DNA of 19,636 bases from an uncultured Clostridia bacterium (GCA_904397185.1 CAJFOL010000082.1:1-19636); one strand, 5' to 3'; positions 1-6,723 are shown, counted from the first letter of the stretch. Notes: generated from the sequence alone by a model not told the origin. Translations and numbers: made by a program.

Positions 1-1166
1 ATTTCTTTGAAGTAGCGGTCATGAATAGATTTTCCTGTTTCACTTTTTACTATACTATTTGCGACACGATAACTATTCATAATAAGTTGTTTAAGTTCAT
101 CTTGATTGTCTTGCATAAGAGTGAGGATATCACTAACAGGGTTTGCGATTGAACTGCCGATCATGTCGTAAGGGTCTTCAATTTCTTCTTCATCCATAAG
201 GATAAGGAAGGTGAGTGCAGTTTGCAAGAAGTTTGTCTTGTCGTCATGGCTGTCGTAGTTTGCAACCACTTTTTCATTTATTCTTTGCAATGCTTTTTGT
301 ATATATTTTGATTGACCAGTTATTTCGCCATTATCAATAAGTTTACACTTTTTAATAATATCAGTTATCTTTTCAGTTTGCTCAGCCTCAGGATGAGAAC
401 TATTGATTAAAAATCTTTGAATACCGGCAACGTCAACATAACTTAAAGAAGAATTCTTCTTGTTTGTGTTGTTGTAATCAATGTTCAAGACTGAAGTGTC
501 GCTAAGTTTTGATAGTATAGCATTAGCGATACCCAAGCATCTGAAGTAATCGCAGGCTTTTTCCAAATTTTTACCATTATCAGCGGTTGCAAAATATTTC
601 ATAACTTGGTCTTGTATTTGTTTTTGAGTTCTAAAAGGACATATGGCTCTATTTAAAGTGTAATAGACAATAGGTTTGCATTGTTCTTCTATTTTGAGAA
701 GTTGCTTAGCATCTGCATCGTCTTTTGCATTCATTTTGGCTTCACTTATAGCGGACAGAAGTTGAACAGTGAAATTCTCGTTTGGTATAACATTTTCTAC
801 GTGCTTAAGAGCCTGCACAAAAAGTTCGTTGCCATATTTACTACCAAAGCCATCTTCATTATTTTCAATTGTAGAGATAAATCTAGGTAATTGTGATTTC
901 TTACCAAGTTTTTTTGCATCCACAAGAGCCTGCTCTTTTACTGTGCTATTGCTATACCCATTTTGTTTGTCCATGATTGCGACATAACTATCAATAGGAC
1001 TGAGTCCTCTATCAAGCAAGAAAAGAGAAGTTAAGCAGTTTGGTGCAATAACTCTTAAATTTAATGTGTCAGATTTTTGCAAATTTTTTATAACAGTTCT
1101 ATCAAAGCCTTTTCCTTGATCGTGAAGTAAATTATCAATCATTCCTTGAATTAATTTAGATGTCAT
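1..1166 (-). CDS. Unrecognised cytoplasmic protein, 5' part only (runs off left edge)
   Basis: An open frame of about 388 codons runs on the minus strand from ATG at 1166 to the window edge with no stop, so the C-terminus is missing. The start is well supported: GGAGGGAG lies 6 nt upstream and a good promoter precedes it. The protein begins MTSKLIQGMIDNLLHDQGKG and is polar and mostly helical in character. I see no signal peptide, membrane segment, cysteine cluster or nucleotide-binding motif. Recognisable stretches include PNCLTSLFLLDRGLSPIDSY near residue 45 and an acidic patch MDEEEIEDPYDM near residue 330. I do not recognise the family and assign no function. It lies downstream of the WalJ-type gene on the same strand but is separated from it by a terminator and has its own promoter, so it is probably an independent unit. 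Confidence 0.85.
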   Translation of the reverse strand, partial: MTSKLIQGMIDNLLHDQGKGFDRTVIKNLQKSDTLNLRVIAPNCLTSLFLLDRGLSPIDSYVAIMDKQNGYSNSTVKEQALVDAKKLGKKSQLPRFISTIENNEDGFGSKYGNELFVQALKHVENVIPNENFTVQLLSAISEAKMNAKDDADAKQLLKIEEQCKPIVYYTLNRAICPFRTQKQIQDQVMKYFATADNGKNLEKACDYFRCLGIANAILSKLSDTSVLNIDYNNTNKKNSSLSYVDVAGIQRFLINSSHPEAEQTEKITDIIKKCKLIDNGEITGQSKYIQKALQRINEKVVANYDSHDDKTNFLQTALTFLILMDEEEIEDPYDMIGSSIANPVSDILTLMQDNQDELKQLIMNSYRVANSIVKSETGKSIHDRYFKE

Positions 1167-1193
1167 AATTATCTCCCTCCAATTTGTATATAT

Positions 1194-1222
1194 ATTTTAT
1201 CATAAAAAAATGCTATTTTCAA
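1194..1222 (-). promoter_or_regulatory. Sigma-A-type promoter for the 1-1166 gene
   Basis: On the minus strand TTGAAA (1222-1217) and TAAAAT (1199-1194) are separated by exactly 17 bp. Initiation would fall near 1187, giving a leader of about 20 nt that carries the GGAGG ribosome binding site. The -35 box lies inside the hairpin that terminates the upstream gene, so the two signals are nested. Confidence 0.55.
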
Positions 1223-1246
1223 TACCTTATTGTAAAAAAAATAGCA
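1204..1246 (-). terminator. Intrinsic terminator after the WalJ-type gene
   Basis: Stem arms TGCTATTTT (1211-1219) and AAAATAGCA (1238-1246) enclose a second small stem, CAATA/TATTG (1220-1224 and 1228-1232). Read on the minus strand, the hairpin is followed by seven T residues (1210-1204). It lies about 100 nt downstream of the stop codon of the gene ending at 1349. Confidence 0.7.
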
Positions 1247-1348
1247 AAAATATCAAAAAATAATATTTTTTTGACACTTTTGCTGTTATTTTGAGTCCGC
1301 ATAAAGCAATATATATGAGTGATATGCTTAAAATTATATTAAATTTGC

Positions 1349-2131
1349 CTATTTTAACTTAAAAAAGGAGCCAATATTTGTCGAGGCAACGTCAATTCGT
1401 ACGTCAACTCCTTCCTTTATTCCATCATTGCCAATCTTGGTAGTAATGAAGTTGAATGCAAGTTCAGGGGTGTTGTTCTCTTTGCTAAGGTGCGATAGGA
1501 CGATTTGCCTCGCTCCATGTGCGACCAACTTTTCAATAGCCTCAGCACTGACACTATTGGATAGGTGACCATTTGGTCCGTCAATTCGCCTTTTTAACGA
1601 AAGAGGGTATTTTGTGCCTTTAAACAACATATCTCTATCATAGTTTGCCTCTAAATAAATGATTTGACTGTGAGAAATGGAGTTTATAATCTTGTCATTT
1701 ATATGCCCAAGGTCGGTCACAACACTGATTTTTTTGTTGCCTTGCGAAAAAGAAAAACCAAAGCATTTGACGTCATGCGGAACTTCAACTGGGCAGACAA
1801 GCACATCTTCAAACTGAAATTGTCCATCAAATATCTTTCGGTGTTTGAGCAAAACTTTTTTAAGTTTGTCATCAAGCCCTACCCATACGTCTTGGTGTGC
1901 AAAGACTGGAACTTGGTATTTTGACGAAAACACGTCAATACCTTTTATATGGTCAGAATGCTCGTGCGAGACAATTATACCATCAATGCTGTCAGGACTT
2001 ATCCCAATTGCCGAAAGCCTTTTGGCTGTCTCTTGACATGACAAACCATCATCCAAAAGAAGATTTGCTTTTTCCGTTTGGATGAAAGTTACATTTCCGT
2101 CACTGCCTGATGATAGATTGATTATTCTCAT
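1349..2131 (-). CDS. walJ: Metallo-beta-lactamase-fold hydrolase, WalJ/YycJ type
   Basis: The 260-residue product matches the length of the WalJ/YycJ family (about 264 in Bacillus). It starts MRIINLSSGSDGNVTFIQ, the family's usual N-terminal strand and Ser-Gly loop. The metal-binding HxHxDH motif is at residues 56-61 (SHEHSDH), with later ligand candidates in PHDV, TDLGH and LSHLS. Family members are di-metal hydrolases, proposed nucleases or phosphodiesterases linked to cell-wall and replication-transcription stress; the exact substrate is uncertain. I chose ATG at 2131 because an in-frame TTG 18 bases upstream overlaps the -10 box of the promoter and therefore cannot be transcribed. No Shine-Dalgarno sequence precedes the ATG, so the mRNA may be leaderless. 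The WalKR two-component genes that often neighbour it are absent here. A terminator follows. Confidence 0.9.
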   Translation of the reverse strand: MRIINLSSGSDGNVTFIQTEKANLLLDDGLSCQETAKRLSAIGISPDSIDGIIVSHEHSDHIKGIDVFSSKYQVPVFAHQDVWVGLDDKLKKVLLKHRKIFDGQFQFEDVLVCPVEVPHDVKCFGFSFSQGNKKISVVTDLGHINDKIINSISHSQIIYLEANYDRDMLFKGTKYPLSLKRRIDGPNGHLSNSVSAEAIEKLVAHGARQIVLSHLSKENNTPELAFNFITTKIGNDGIKEGVDVRIDVASTNIGSFFKLK

Positions 2132-2140
2132 AGTGACAAT

Positions 2141-2169
2141 ATTATACAATATTTGCTTGTTTTTTGCAA
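2141..2169 (-). promoter_or_regulatory. Promoter of walJ, predicted to give a leaderless mRNA
   Basis: Minus-strand TTGCAA (2169-2164), a 17-bp spacer, and a perfect TATAAT (2146-2141). Only 9 nt separate the -10 box from the ATG at 2131, so transcription should begin at or within a few bases of the start codon. Confidence 0.6.
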
Positions 2170-2275
2170 GTTTTTCTGGTTTTTTAATGTATTTTTTAGT
2201 AAATTATTTGCACATTATAAATTTATCACGACTAAAAATGAATACCATTAAAAAAACATTTTATTTTGTAGGTCG

Positions 2276-2518
2276 CTATAAAATTGTTTTTAATAACGTT
2301 TCGGGTATAAGATCAGGGAAATCAATAATATAAACAATACCGTCTTCTTCGTCACTACTTGAGACTGCATTCTCGGTATTTTCACTATTATTGTAACATA
2401 CTGCCACACTTGTTGCAAACCATACAAGCATGATAAACAGCAACACGCAGACAAAGAAGACTATATTATTTTTCACGAAATAAATTATATCATAATGACG
2501 TTTTTTTACAAAAAACAT
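2276..2518 (-). CDS. Small possible membrane protein with acidic tail
   Basis: The 80-codon frame encodes a lysine-rich N-terminus, one strongly hydrophobic segment (about residues 18-41, IVFFVCVLLFIMLVWFATSV) and an acidic, serine-rich C-terminal tail. This suggests a single-pass protein. I do not recognise it. The start is uncertain. The ATG at 2518 has AAGG only 2 nt upstream, which is too close. An internal GTG at 2476 has TATAAT (2489-2484) ending 7 nt before it, with TTGTAA (2511-2506) 16 bp further upstream. That arrangement would make a 66-residue product (KNNIVFF start) from a leaderless mRNA. No similar gene is visible elsewhere in the window. The frame could also be chance in AT-rich intergenic DNA, although the clean hydrophobic plus acidic layout argues against that. 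Confidence 0.45.
   Translation of the reverse strand: MFFVKKRHYDIIYFVKNNIVFFVCVLLFIMLVWFATSVAVCYNNSENTENAVSSSDEEDGIVYIIDFPDLIPETLLKTIL
2484..2511 (-). promoter_or_regulatory. Possible promoter inside the small ORF
   Basis: Minus-strand TTGTAA (2511-2506), a 16-bp spacer and TATAAT (2489-2484), 7 nt before the GTG at 2476. It supports the shorter, leaderless reading of the small membrane ORF. Confidence 0.35.
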
Positions 2519-2874
2519 AGCCTTATTTTAGGTGTCGAATATTATATAAAAAACACTTATTTTGTCGTATTGTGATTTCCGTATATATTTTTTTATTTTA
2601 GTATGTTTTCTTCGTTTTATTTTCGCTCCACCGCCGAAAGACCTTGTCGACCTTTCGGCAGTTCCGCTCATCTCTTCGTTCTGTTTTTTTTGCCATCAAC
2701 TCCACTCTAACAAACATAATAAAAGGTGACTCGTTAATTCCGCTTCGCGTTCGCGGACGTTTCACCCGCTCACACTCCGCATATTATCTCTTCGTTCAAC
2801 TTTTTTTAAATAAAAACCTTAAAAAGTGGCTTTAGCCAGCGACCAAATGTCGCCCGACTTTTTAATAAATTTAT
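2519..2874. repeat. Gene-free repeat zone with GC-rich hairpins
   Basis: No credible gene. Within AT-rich flanks there are GC-rich patches: a hairpin GCCGAAAG (2633-2640) / CTTTCGGC (2652-2659), a hairpin TCCGC/GCGGA (2739-2743 and 2753-2757), and two related segments carrying CCGCTCA followed by TCTCTTCGTTC (near 2665 and 2768). Degenerate relatives of the same words occur at 13908-13970 and 15828-15860. This looks like a mosaic of short intergenic repeat units, not coding DNA. Confidence 0.55.
2826..2853 (+). repeat. Double-hairpin repeat, copy A
   Basis: Hairpin TGGCT/AGCCA (2827-2831 and 2834-2838) is followed directly by GCGAC-CAAAT-GTCGC (2839-2853). A second copy in the opposite orientation is at 19543-19570; it has the same CAAAT loop but different paired stem bases. 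Confidence 0.55.
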
Positions 2875-2988
2875 CCTTATATTTCGGAGCCGTACAGGTT
2901 AGTAGCCTTTTTTGGTGAAAAAGTTTTAGCGAAGTGGGTCAAAATGCTTGACAAAAAAGGCGGGGGGGGGTAAAATAGGGTATCAAAA
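2875..2988 (+). repeat. Duplicated promoter cassette, copy 1
   Basis: This 114-bp stretch aligns with 15892-16005 with about 12 substitutions and one single-base indel, the indel being in the G run. It contains an inverted repeat GCCTTTTTTG (2905-2914) / CAAAAAAGGC (2952-2961) with 37 bp between the arms. A consensus promoter overlaps its right arm. Similarity stops a few bases after the -10 box. Confidence 0.8.
2948..2976 (+). promoter_or_regulatory. Promoter with G9 run in its spacer, ahead of the LRR gene
   Basis: Perfect TTGACA (2948-2953), a 17-bp spacer and TAAAAT (2971-2976). The spacer ends in nine consecutive G residues (2962-2970), exceptional in this AT-rich DNA. Gain or loss of G would change the spacer length and so the promoter strength. 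The predicted transcription start is near 2983, about 90 nt before the ATG at 3072. Confidence 0.75.
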
Positions 2989-3065
2989 AAATTTTAGATA
3001 CCATGTGTTGAATTATTTTCACCATTTTGTAGAAACTAATTTTTGGGTATCAAAAGTTAAAAGGA
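2978..3065 (+). promoter_or_regulatory. Leader/operator with repeated GGGTATCAAAA motif
   Basis: GGGTATCAAAA occurs at 2978-2988 and again at 3046-3056, with an inverted GATACC at 2997-3002 between them. The last copy lies just before the AAGGAG ribosome binding site (3060-3065). Either two alternative RNA stems or a multi-site operator could explain this. The same layout recurs at 15994-16092. Confidence 0.5.
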
Positions 3066-3071
3066 GAACAT

Positions 3072-4925
3072 ATGAAAAGTCTAAAGATGAAGATTTTAAC
3101 AGTTGCTGTCTTGATTGCTTTTGCCGTGTCAATGCTTATAGTCGGGATTTATGCGGCTGAAACACAAAAAATAACAATGCAAGGGACTGTCAGTTTTGAA
3201 ATAGCAGACAAGACCCTTTATGTCAAAGATGTAAGGTTAAAAAACGACAATACCCTTACAGGCCAAGGCACAACACTGAACAATTTTAAACCAGGCTTTA
3301 TTAATGGGGAGTATAAAATTGATTTAGGCTCAATATCCTCAGATACAAGTTTTACTTTGTATTTTGATATAGTCAATACTACAAGCACCTTCTATTCCGC
3401 TTCTGAAAACTCTACAGTGTCTAATGCCAGTGTATCTGCAAGCGGAATTATTCGTGGTGATGCAGTAGACCCTACTACTATCAATTCAGATACCCCTATT
3501 TCTGGAACAGTTCAACTCGATATCACCATTTCAAACCCACAAAATGTAAATTTAAACAATATCACTATTTTATTAAATGAATATCAAGAGCCAGAAGTTG
3601 AACACAACGACTTGTTAGATTTTACTTTTGATGGCAACACACTTACATCCTACACAGGCTCTGACTCTGAAGTGATAATCCCATCCTCTTACTCAATTCG
3701 TCCGAGTGACAATGCTTTTGTCGCTGGAAATGACTATAGTGTGACCGCGATAGGAGAGTTTGCTCTTGCAAATTGCAATTCGACAAGTATAACTATACCA
3801 TCATCAATTACAAGTTTAGGTACAGGTGCTTTTGCTAATTGCAAAAATCTTACAGAATTAAATTACAATGCAACTTCTGTCGGTAATCTTTCTTCTAACA
3901 ACTATGTTTTTTATAATGCAGGGCAAAATACAAATGGAATAACAATAAACTTTGTAAATGGAGTTTCAACAATACCATCGTACTTGTTCGCTTCTACAAA
4001 TAGCACCGCAGGTGCACCTAATATAACTCAAATCAATATGCCTTCTACTTTAACGACCATAAATTCTTATGCTTTTGCATATCTATCTAATTTAAAAAGC
4101 ATAACCTTACCATCAAGTTTGACAAGTATAGGAAAATTTGCATTCTCTTATTGCAGTGGACTTACAAGTATCACCTTACCATCAAGTTTGACAAGTATTG
4201 AAGGAAATGCATTCTTTAGTTGCAGTGGACTTACAGAAGTAGACTTAAGTAACTGTGCAAGTTTGACAAGTATAGGAGATTCTGCATTCTATGGTTGCAG
4301 TGGACTTACAAGTATCACCTTACCATCAAGTTTGACAAGTATAGGAAAATCTGCATTCAATGGTTGCCGTGCATTAACTGAGATAAATTACAATGCAGTT
4401 TCTGTTTCAGAATTAGCAGGGTATGGTAATGGAGTCTTTTCTTATGCTGGACAAGACGGAGATGGCATAATAGTTAATTTTGGTGAGGGAGTTTCGACAA
4501 TACCATCGTACTTGTTCAATCCTTATAATAGTTCATATGCTCCAAATATAAAAGAAGTAAACTTTTCGTCAACAATTACAAGTATAGGAGGTTATGCATT
4601 CAATGGTTGCAGTGGACTAACAGAAGTAGACTTAAGTAACTGTGCAAGTTTGACAAGTATAGGAGAAAGGGCCTTCAGTGATTGCACTGGACTTACAGGT
4701 GCCTTAGATTTAAGTAACTGTACAAGTTTGACAAGTATAGGAAAGTATGCATTCTCTGATTGCACTAAACTTACTTCTATTACATTCCCAAATACCACAG
4801 GTTGGTATCGTACGACTTCTTCAACTGCTACAAGTGGAACAAATATGGATATGTCAAATCCAACTCAAAATGCAACATGGCTGACTGGTAGTTATGATAA
4901 ATACTACTTCAGACGCAATGCATAA
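3072..4925 (+). CDS. Secreted BspA-type leucine-rich-repeat protein
   Basis: The 617-residue product starts at ATG 3072, 6 nt after AAGGAG. Residues 1-28 form a signal peptide (MKSLKMK, then a hydrophobic core ending GIYAA). Residues 30-180 are a beta-rich, Asn/Thr/Ser-rich region that I cannot assign. From about residue 200 to 590 there are tandem BspA-like (LRR_5 class) repeats of 23-24 residues, of the form LTSIGxxAFxxCSGLTSITLPSS. They are interrupted twice by a related longer module ending VSTIPSYLF (near residues 280 and 470). The C-terminus has no LPxTG motif or membrane anchor, so attachment is unknown. Proteins of this class are cell-surface or secreted and bind host or microbial partners; the ligand here is unknown. 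The gene is a single unit between the G9 promoter and a strong terminator, which suggests on/off surface expression. Near-identical DNA repeats inside it would favour recombination. Confidence 0.9.
   Translation: MKSLKMKILTVAVLIAFAVSMLIVGIYAAETQKITMQGTVSFEIADKTLYVKDVRLKNDNTLTGQGTTLNNFKPGFINGEYKIDLGSISSDTSFTLYFDIVNTTSTFYSASENSTVSNASVSASGIIRGDAVDPTTINSDTPISGTVQLDITISNPQNVNLNNITILLNEYQEPEVEHNDLLDFTFDGNTLTSYTGSDSEVIIPSSYSIRPSDNAFVAGNDYSVTAIGEFALANCNSTSITIPSSITSLGTGAFANCKNLTELNYNATSVGNLSSNNYVFYNAGQNTNGITINFVNGVSTIPSYLFASTNSTAGAPNITQINMPSTLTTINSYAFAYLSNLKSITLPSSLTSIGKFAFSYCSGLTSITLPSSLTSIEGNAFFSCSGLTEVDLSNCASLTSIGDSAFYGCSGLTSITLPSSLTSIGKSAFNGCRALTEINYNAVSVSELAGYGNGVFSYAGQDGDGIIVNFGEGVSTIPSYLFNPYNSSYAPNIKEVNFSSTITSIGGYAFNGCSGLTEVDLSNCASLTSIGERAFSDCTGLTGALDLSNCTSLTSIGKYAFSDCTKLTSITFPNTTGWYRTTSSTATSGTNMDMSNPTQNATWLTGSYDKYYFRRNA
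4116..4780 (+). repeat. Near-identical LRR coding repeats
   Basis: Units of about 69-72 bp share words such as AAGTTTGACAAGTATAGGA and TGCAGTGGACTTACA, many with no or one mismatch. A further 30-bp match links 3960 and 4489 (GTTTC(A/G)ACAATACCATCG and onward). Nucleotide identity this high suggests recent duplication or gene conversion within the gene. Confidence 0.75.
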
Positions 4926-4952
4926 ATTATTTTGAACTCATTGATTTTAAGT

Positions 4953-4991
4953 CAAAAAGGCTAGAAGATTGGATATCTTTTAGCCTTTTTG
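4953..4991 (+). terminator. Terminator after the LRR gene
   Basis: Two 17-nt arms (4953-4969 and 4975-4991) pair across a 5-nt loop, with one G-U pair. The 3' arm carries GCCTTTTT, so a U run falls at the end of the stem. It lies 28 nt after the stop codon. Confidence 0.8.
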
Positions 4992-5019
4992 GTTTAAGGC
5001 ATATTTTGTTTTTATTCAT

Positions 5020-5048
5020 TTGACAATTTGCTTTTTAAGTGATATTAT
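5020..5048 (+). promoter_or_regulatory. Promoter of metG
   Basis: Perfect TTGACA (5020-5025), a 17-bp spacer and TATTAT (5043-5048). The leader would be about 90 nt, which is too short for a T-box, and no T-box sequence is present. Confidence 0.7.
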
Positions 5049-5146
5049 ATCTATGCAAGTTTTTAAAAATATTTTATTTGCAGAGATTATTTTTTAAATT
5101 TCAGCAAGTTAATTTTTTTTAAATTTTAACAATTTTAGGAGAGACT

Positions 5147-6718
5147 ATGAAAGAAAAGTTTTATATCACAACACCAATTTATTATCCAAGCAACAAGATG
5201 ACACTTGGCAATGCATACACCACAATTGTGTGTGATGCTATCGCAAGATTTAATCGTAAACAGGGCAAAGATGTTATGTACCTCACTGGCACTGACGAGC
5301 ATGGTCAAAAGATAAGCATGTCGGCAGAGAAGGCGGGTAAGAGTGAGAAAGAATATCTTGACGAAATGGTCGAAGACACCAAATCACTTTGGAAACTTTT
5401 GGATATAAGTTACGATAAGTTTATCCGCACCACTGATGACTATCACGAAAAGGCAGTGCAGAAGATTTTTACCCAGTTATATCAAAAAGGATACATCTAC
5501 AAAGGCAGTTATAAGGGTTGGTACTGCACACCATGTGAAAGTTTTTGGACGGAAAGCCAACTTGTAGACGGCAAATGCCCTGACTGCGGGCGAGAAGTTA
5601 AATTTCAAGAGGAAGAGGCATATTTCTTCAAACTTTCTGAGTTTGCAGACAAAATTTTGAAACTTTACGAGGAGCATCCTGAGTTTTTACAGCCAAAATC
5701 ACGTATCAATGAAATGGTAAACAACTTTATCAAGCCAGGACTTACCGACCTATGTGTGTCACGTACTTCAGTTAAGTGGGGTGTTCCAGTCGAATTTGAC
5801 CCAAAACACACCATTTATGTATGGATTGATGCCCTTCCAAACTATATCACAGCACTTGGCTGGGGAAGTGATGACGAGAGCAATTTCAAAAAGTTTTGGC
5901 CAGCAGACGTCCACGTAATCGGTAAGGAGATTGTAAGATTTCATGCTATTGTTTGGCCTGCAATACTCATGGCACTTGGGCTTGAACTTCCTAAGTGTGT
6001 ATTTGGTCACGGCTGGCTTATGTTTGGCGGTGATAAACTTTCAAAAAGCAAGAAGACCGACCAAAAGGAGTGTATTGACCCACGAATTTTGGCACCACGT
6101 TACTCATCAGATGCAATAAGGTACTTTTTGTACCGCGAGATACCGTTTGGATATGATGGTAACTATTCAACTGAAGCATTTTTGACTCGTTTCAATAGTG
6201 ACCTATCAAACAACTTTGGAAATCTTGTTTCGCGAACCTTTAGCATGGTTAAAAAATATTTTGATAGTGTTATCCCTGAGAGTTATGAACTTTCTGATGA
6301 TGACAAAGCACTTAAGGAATATGTCTTAAATGAGACCAAAGAGGTCTTTAAGCATATGGAAAAATATGATTTGACCAAGGCGACCACTTCAATATTTAAT
6401 ATATTCACCGAAGCAAACACTTACATTCAAAAGGCGCAACCATGGGCGGTTGCAAAGACAGGCGATGAGAAGAGGCTGAAGACAATTCTTAGATGCCTAC
6501 TTGAGACAATAAGAATAGGAGGTGAACTCTTTGAGCCGTTTGCACCAAATTCATCTCGAAAGGTGCTTGATGCACTAGGCATTGAAAAGGGAGAGTTTAA
6601 AAACCTTGACAACTTTGATGGACTTGAGAGCGGAAGAGAACTAAGGAGCCTTGATATACTTTTCCCAAGACTTGATGTCCAAGCCGAACTTGAAACCTTA
6701 AGCAGTTTATGTGAATAG
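5147..6718 (+). CDS. metG: Methionyl-tRNA synthetase
   Basis: This enzyme charges tRNA-Met with methionine in the cytosol. The 523 residues start FYITTPIYYPS, the standard class I Rossmann entry. The TGTDEHGQKI block follows, then a zinc knuckle with two cysteine pairs (C127/C130 and C144/C147). Next come WIDALPNYITALG, HVIGKEIVRFHAIVWPA and the catalytic KLSKS loop (297-301), then the helical anticodon-binding domain with QPWA. The signature normally written HIGH is TLGN here (residues 19-22), a notable variant. The protein ends shortly after the anticodon domain, so the C-terminal tRNA-binding (Trbp111-like) domain found in the roughly 660-residue Bacillus enzyme is absent. AGGAG lies 5 nt upstream of the ATG. 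The gene has its own promoter and terminator. Confidence 0.96.
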   Translation: MKEKFYITTPIYYPSNKMTLGNAYTTIVCDAIARFNRKQGKDVMYLTGTDEHGQKISMSAEKAGKSEKEYLDEMVEDTKSLWKLLDISYDKFIRTTDDYHEKAVQKIFTQLYQKGYIYKGSYKGWYCTPCESFWTESQLVDGKCPDCGREVKFQEEEAYFFKLSEFADKILKLYEEHPEFLQPKSRINEMVNNFIKPGLTDLCVSRTSVKWGVPVEFDPKHTIYVWIDALPNYITALGWGSDDESNFKKFWPADVHVIGKEIVRFHAIVWPAILMALGLELPKCVFGHGWLMFGGDKLSKSKKTDQKECIDPRILAPRYSSDAIRYFLYREIPFGYDGNYSTEAFLTRFNSDLSNNFGNLVSRTFSMVKKYFDSVIPESYELSDDDKALKEYVLNETKEVFKHMEKYDLTKATTSIFNIFTEANTYIQKAQPWAVAKTGDEKRLKTILRCLLETIRIGGELFEPFAPNSSRKVLDALGIEKGEFKNLDNFDGLESGRELRSLDILFPRLDVQAELETLSSLCE

Positions 6719-6723
6719 CAATT

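Noticed and set aside
1270..1300. Plus-strand TTGACA near 1270
   Set aside because: There is no -10 box at 16-18 bp and no plus-strand gene downstream.
2644..2835. Open frame of 63 codons in the repeat zone
   Set aside because: It reads through hairpins and repeat words shared with other intergenic regions and has no ribosome binding site.
2948..3160. Open frame of 70 codons running through the G9 run
   Set aside because: It begins at a TTG within the -35 box, crosses the promoter and overlaps the signal-peptide codons of the LRR gene in another frame. The composition is not protein-like.
4592..4798. Antisense frame in the LRR gene
   Set aside because: It is a by-product of the repeated LRR codons read on the other strand.
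4959..4975. Resemblance of the LRR-gene terminator (GGCTAGAAGATTGGATA) to minus-strand sequence near 19530
   Set aside because: Fifteen of 17 bases match, but the context differs and such a match can arise by chance among many comparisons.
5049..5146. T-box or other riboswitch before metG
   Set aside because: The leader is only about 90 nt, A/T-rich, without a T-box sequence or stable stems.
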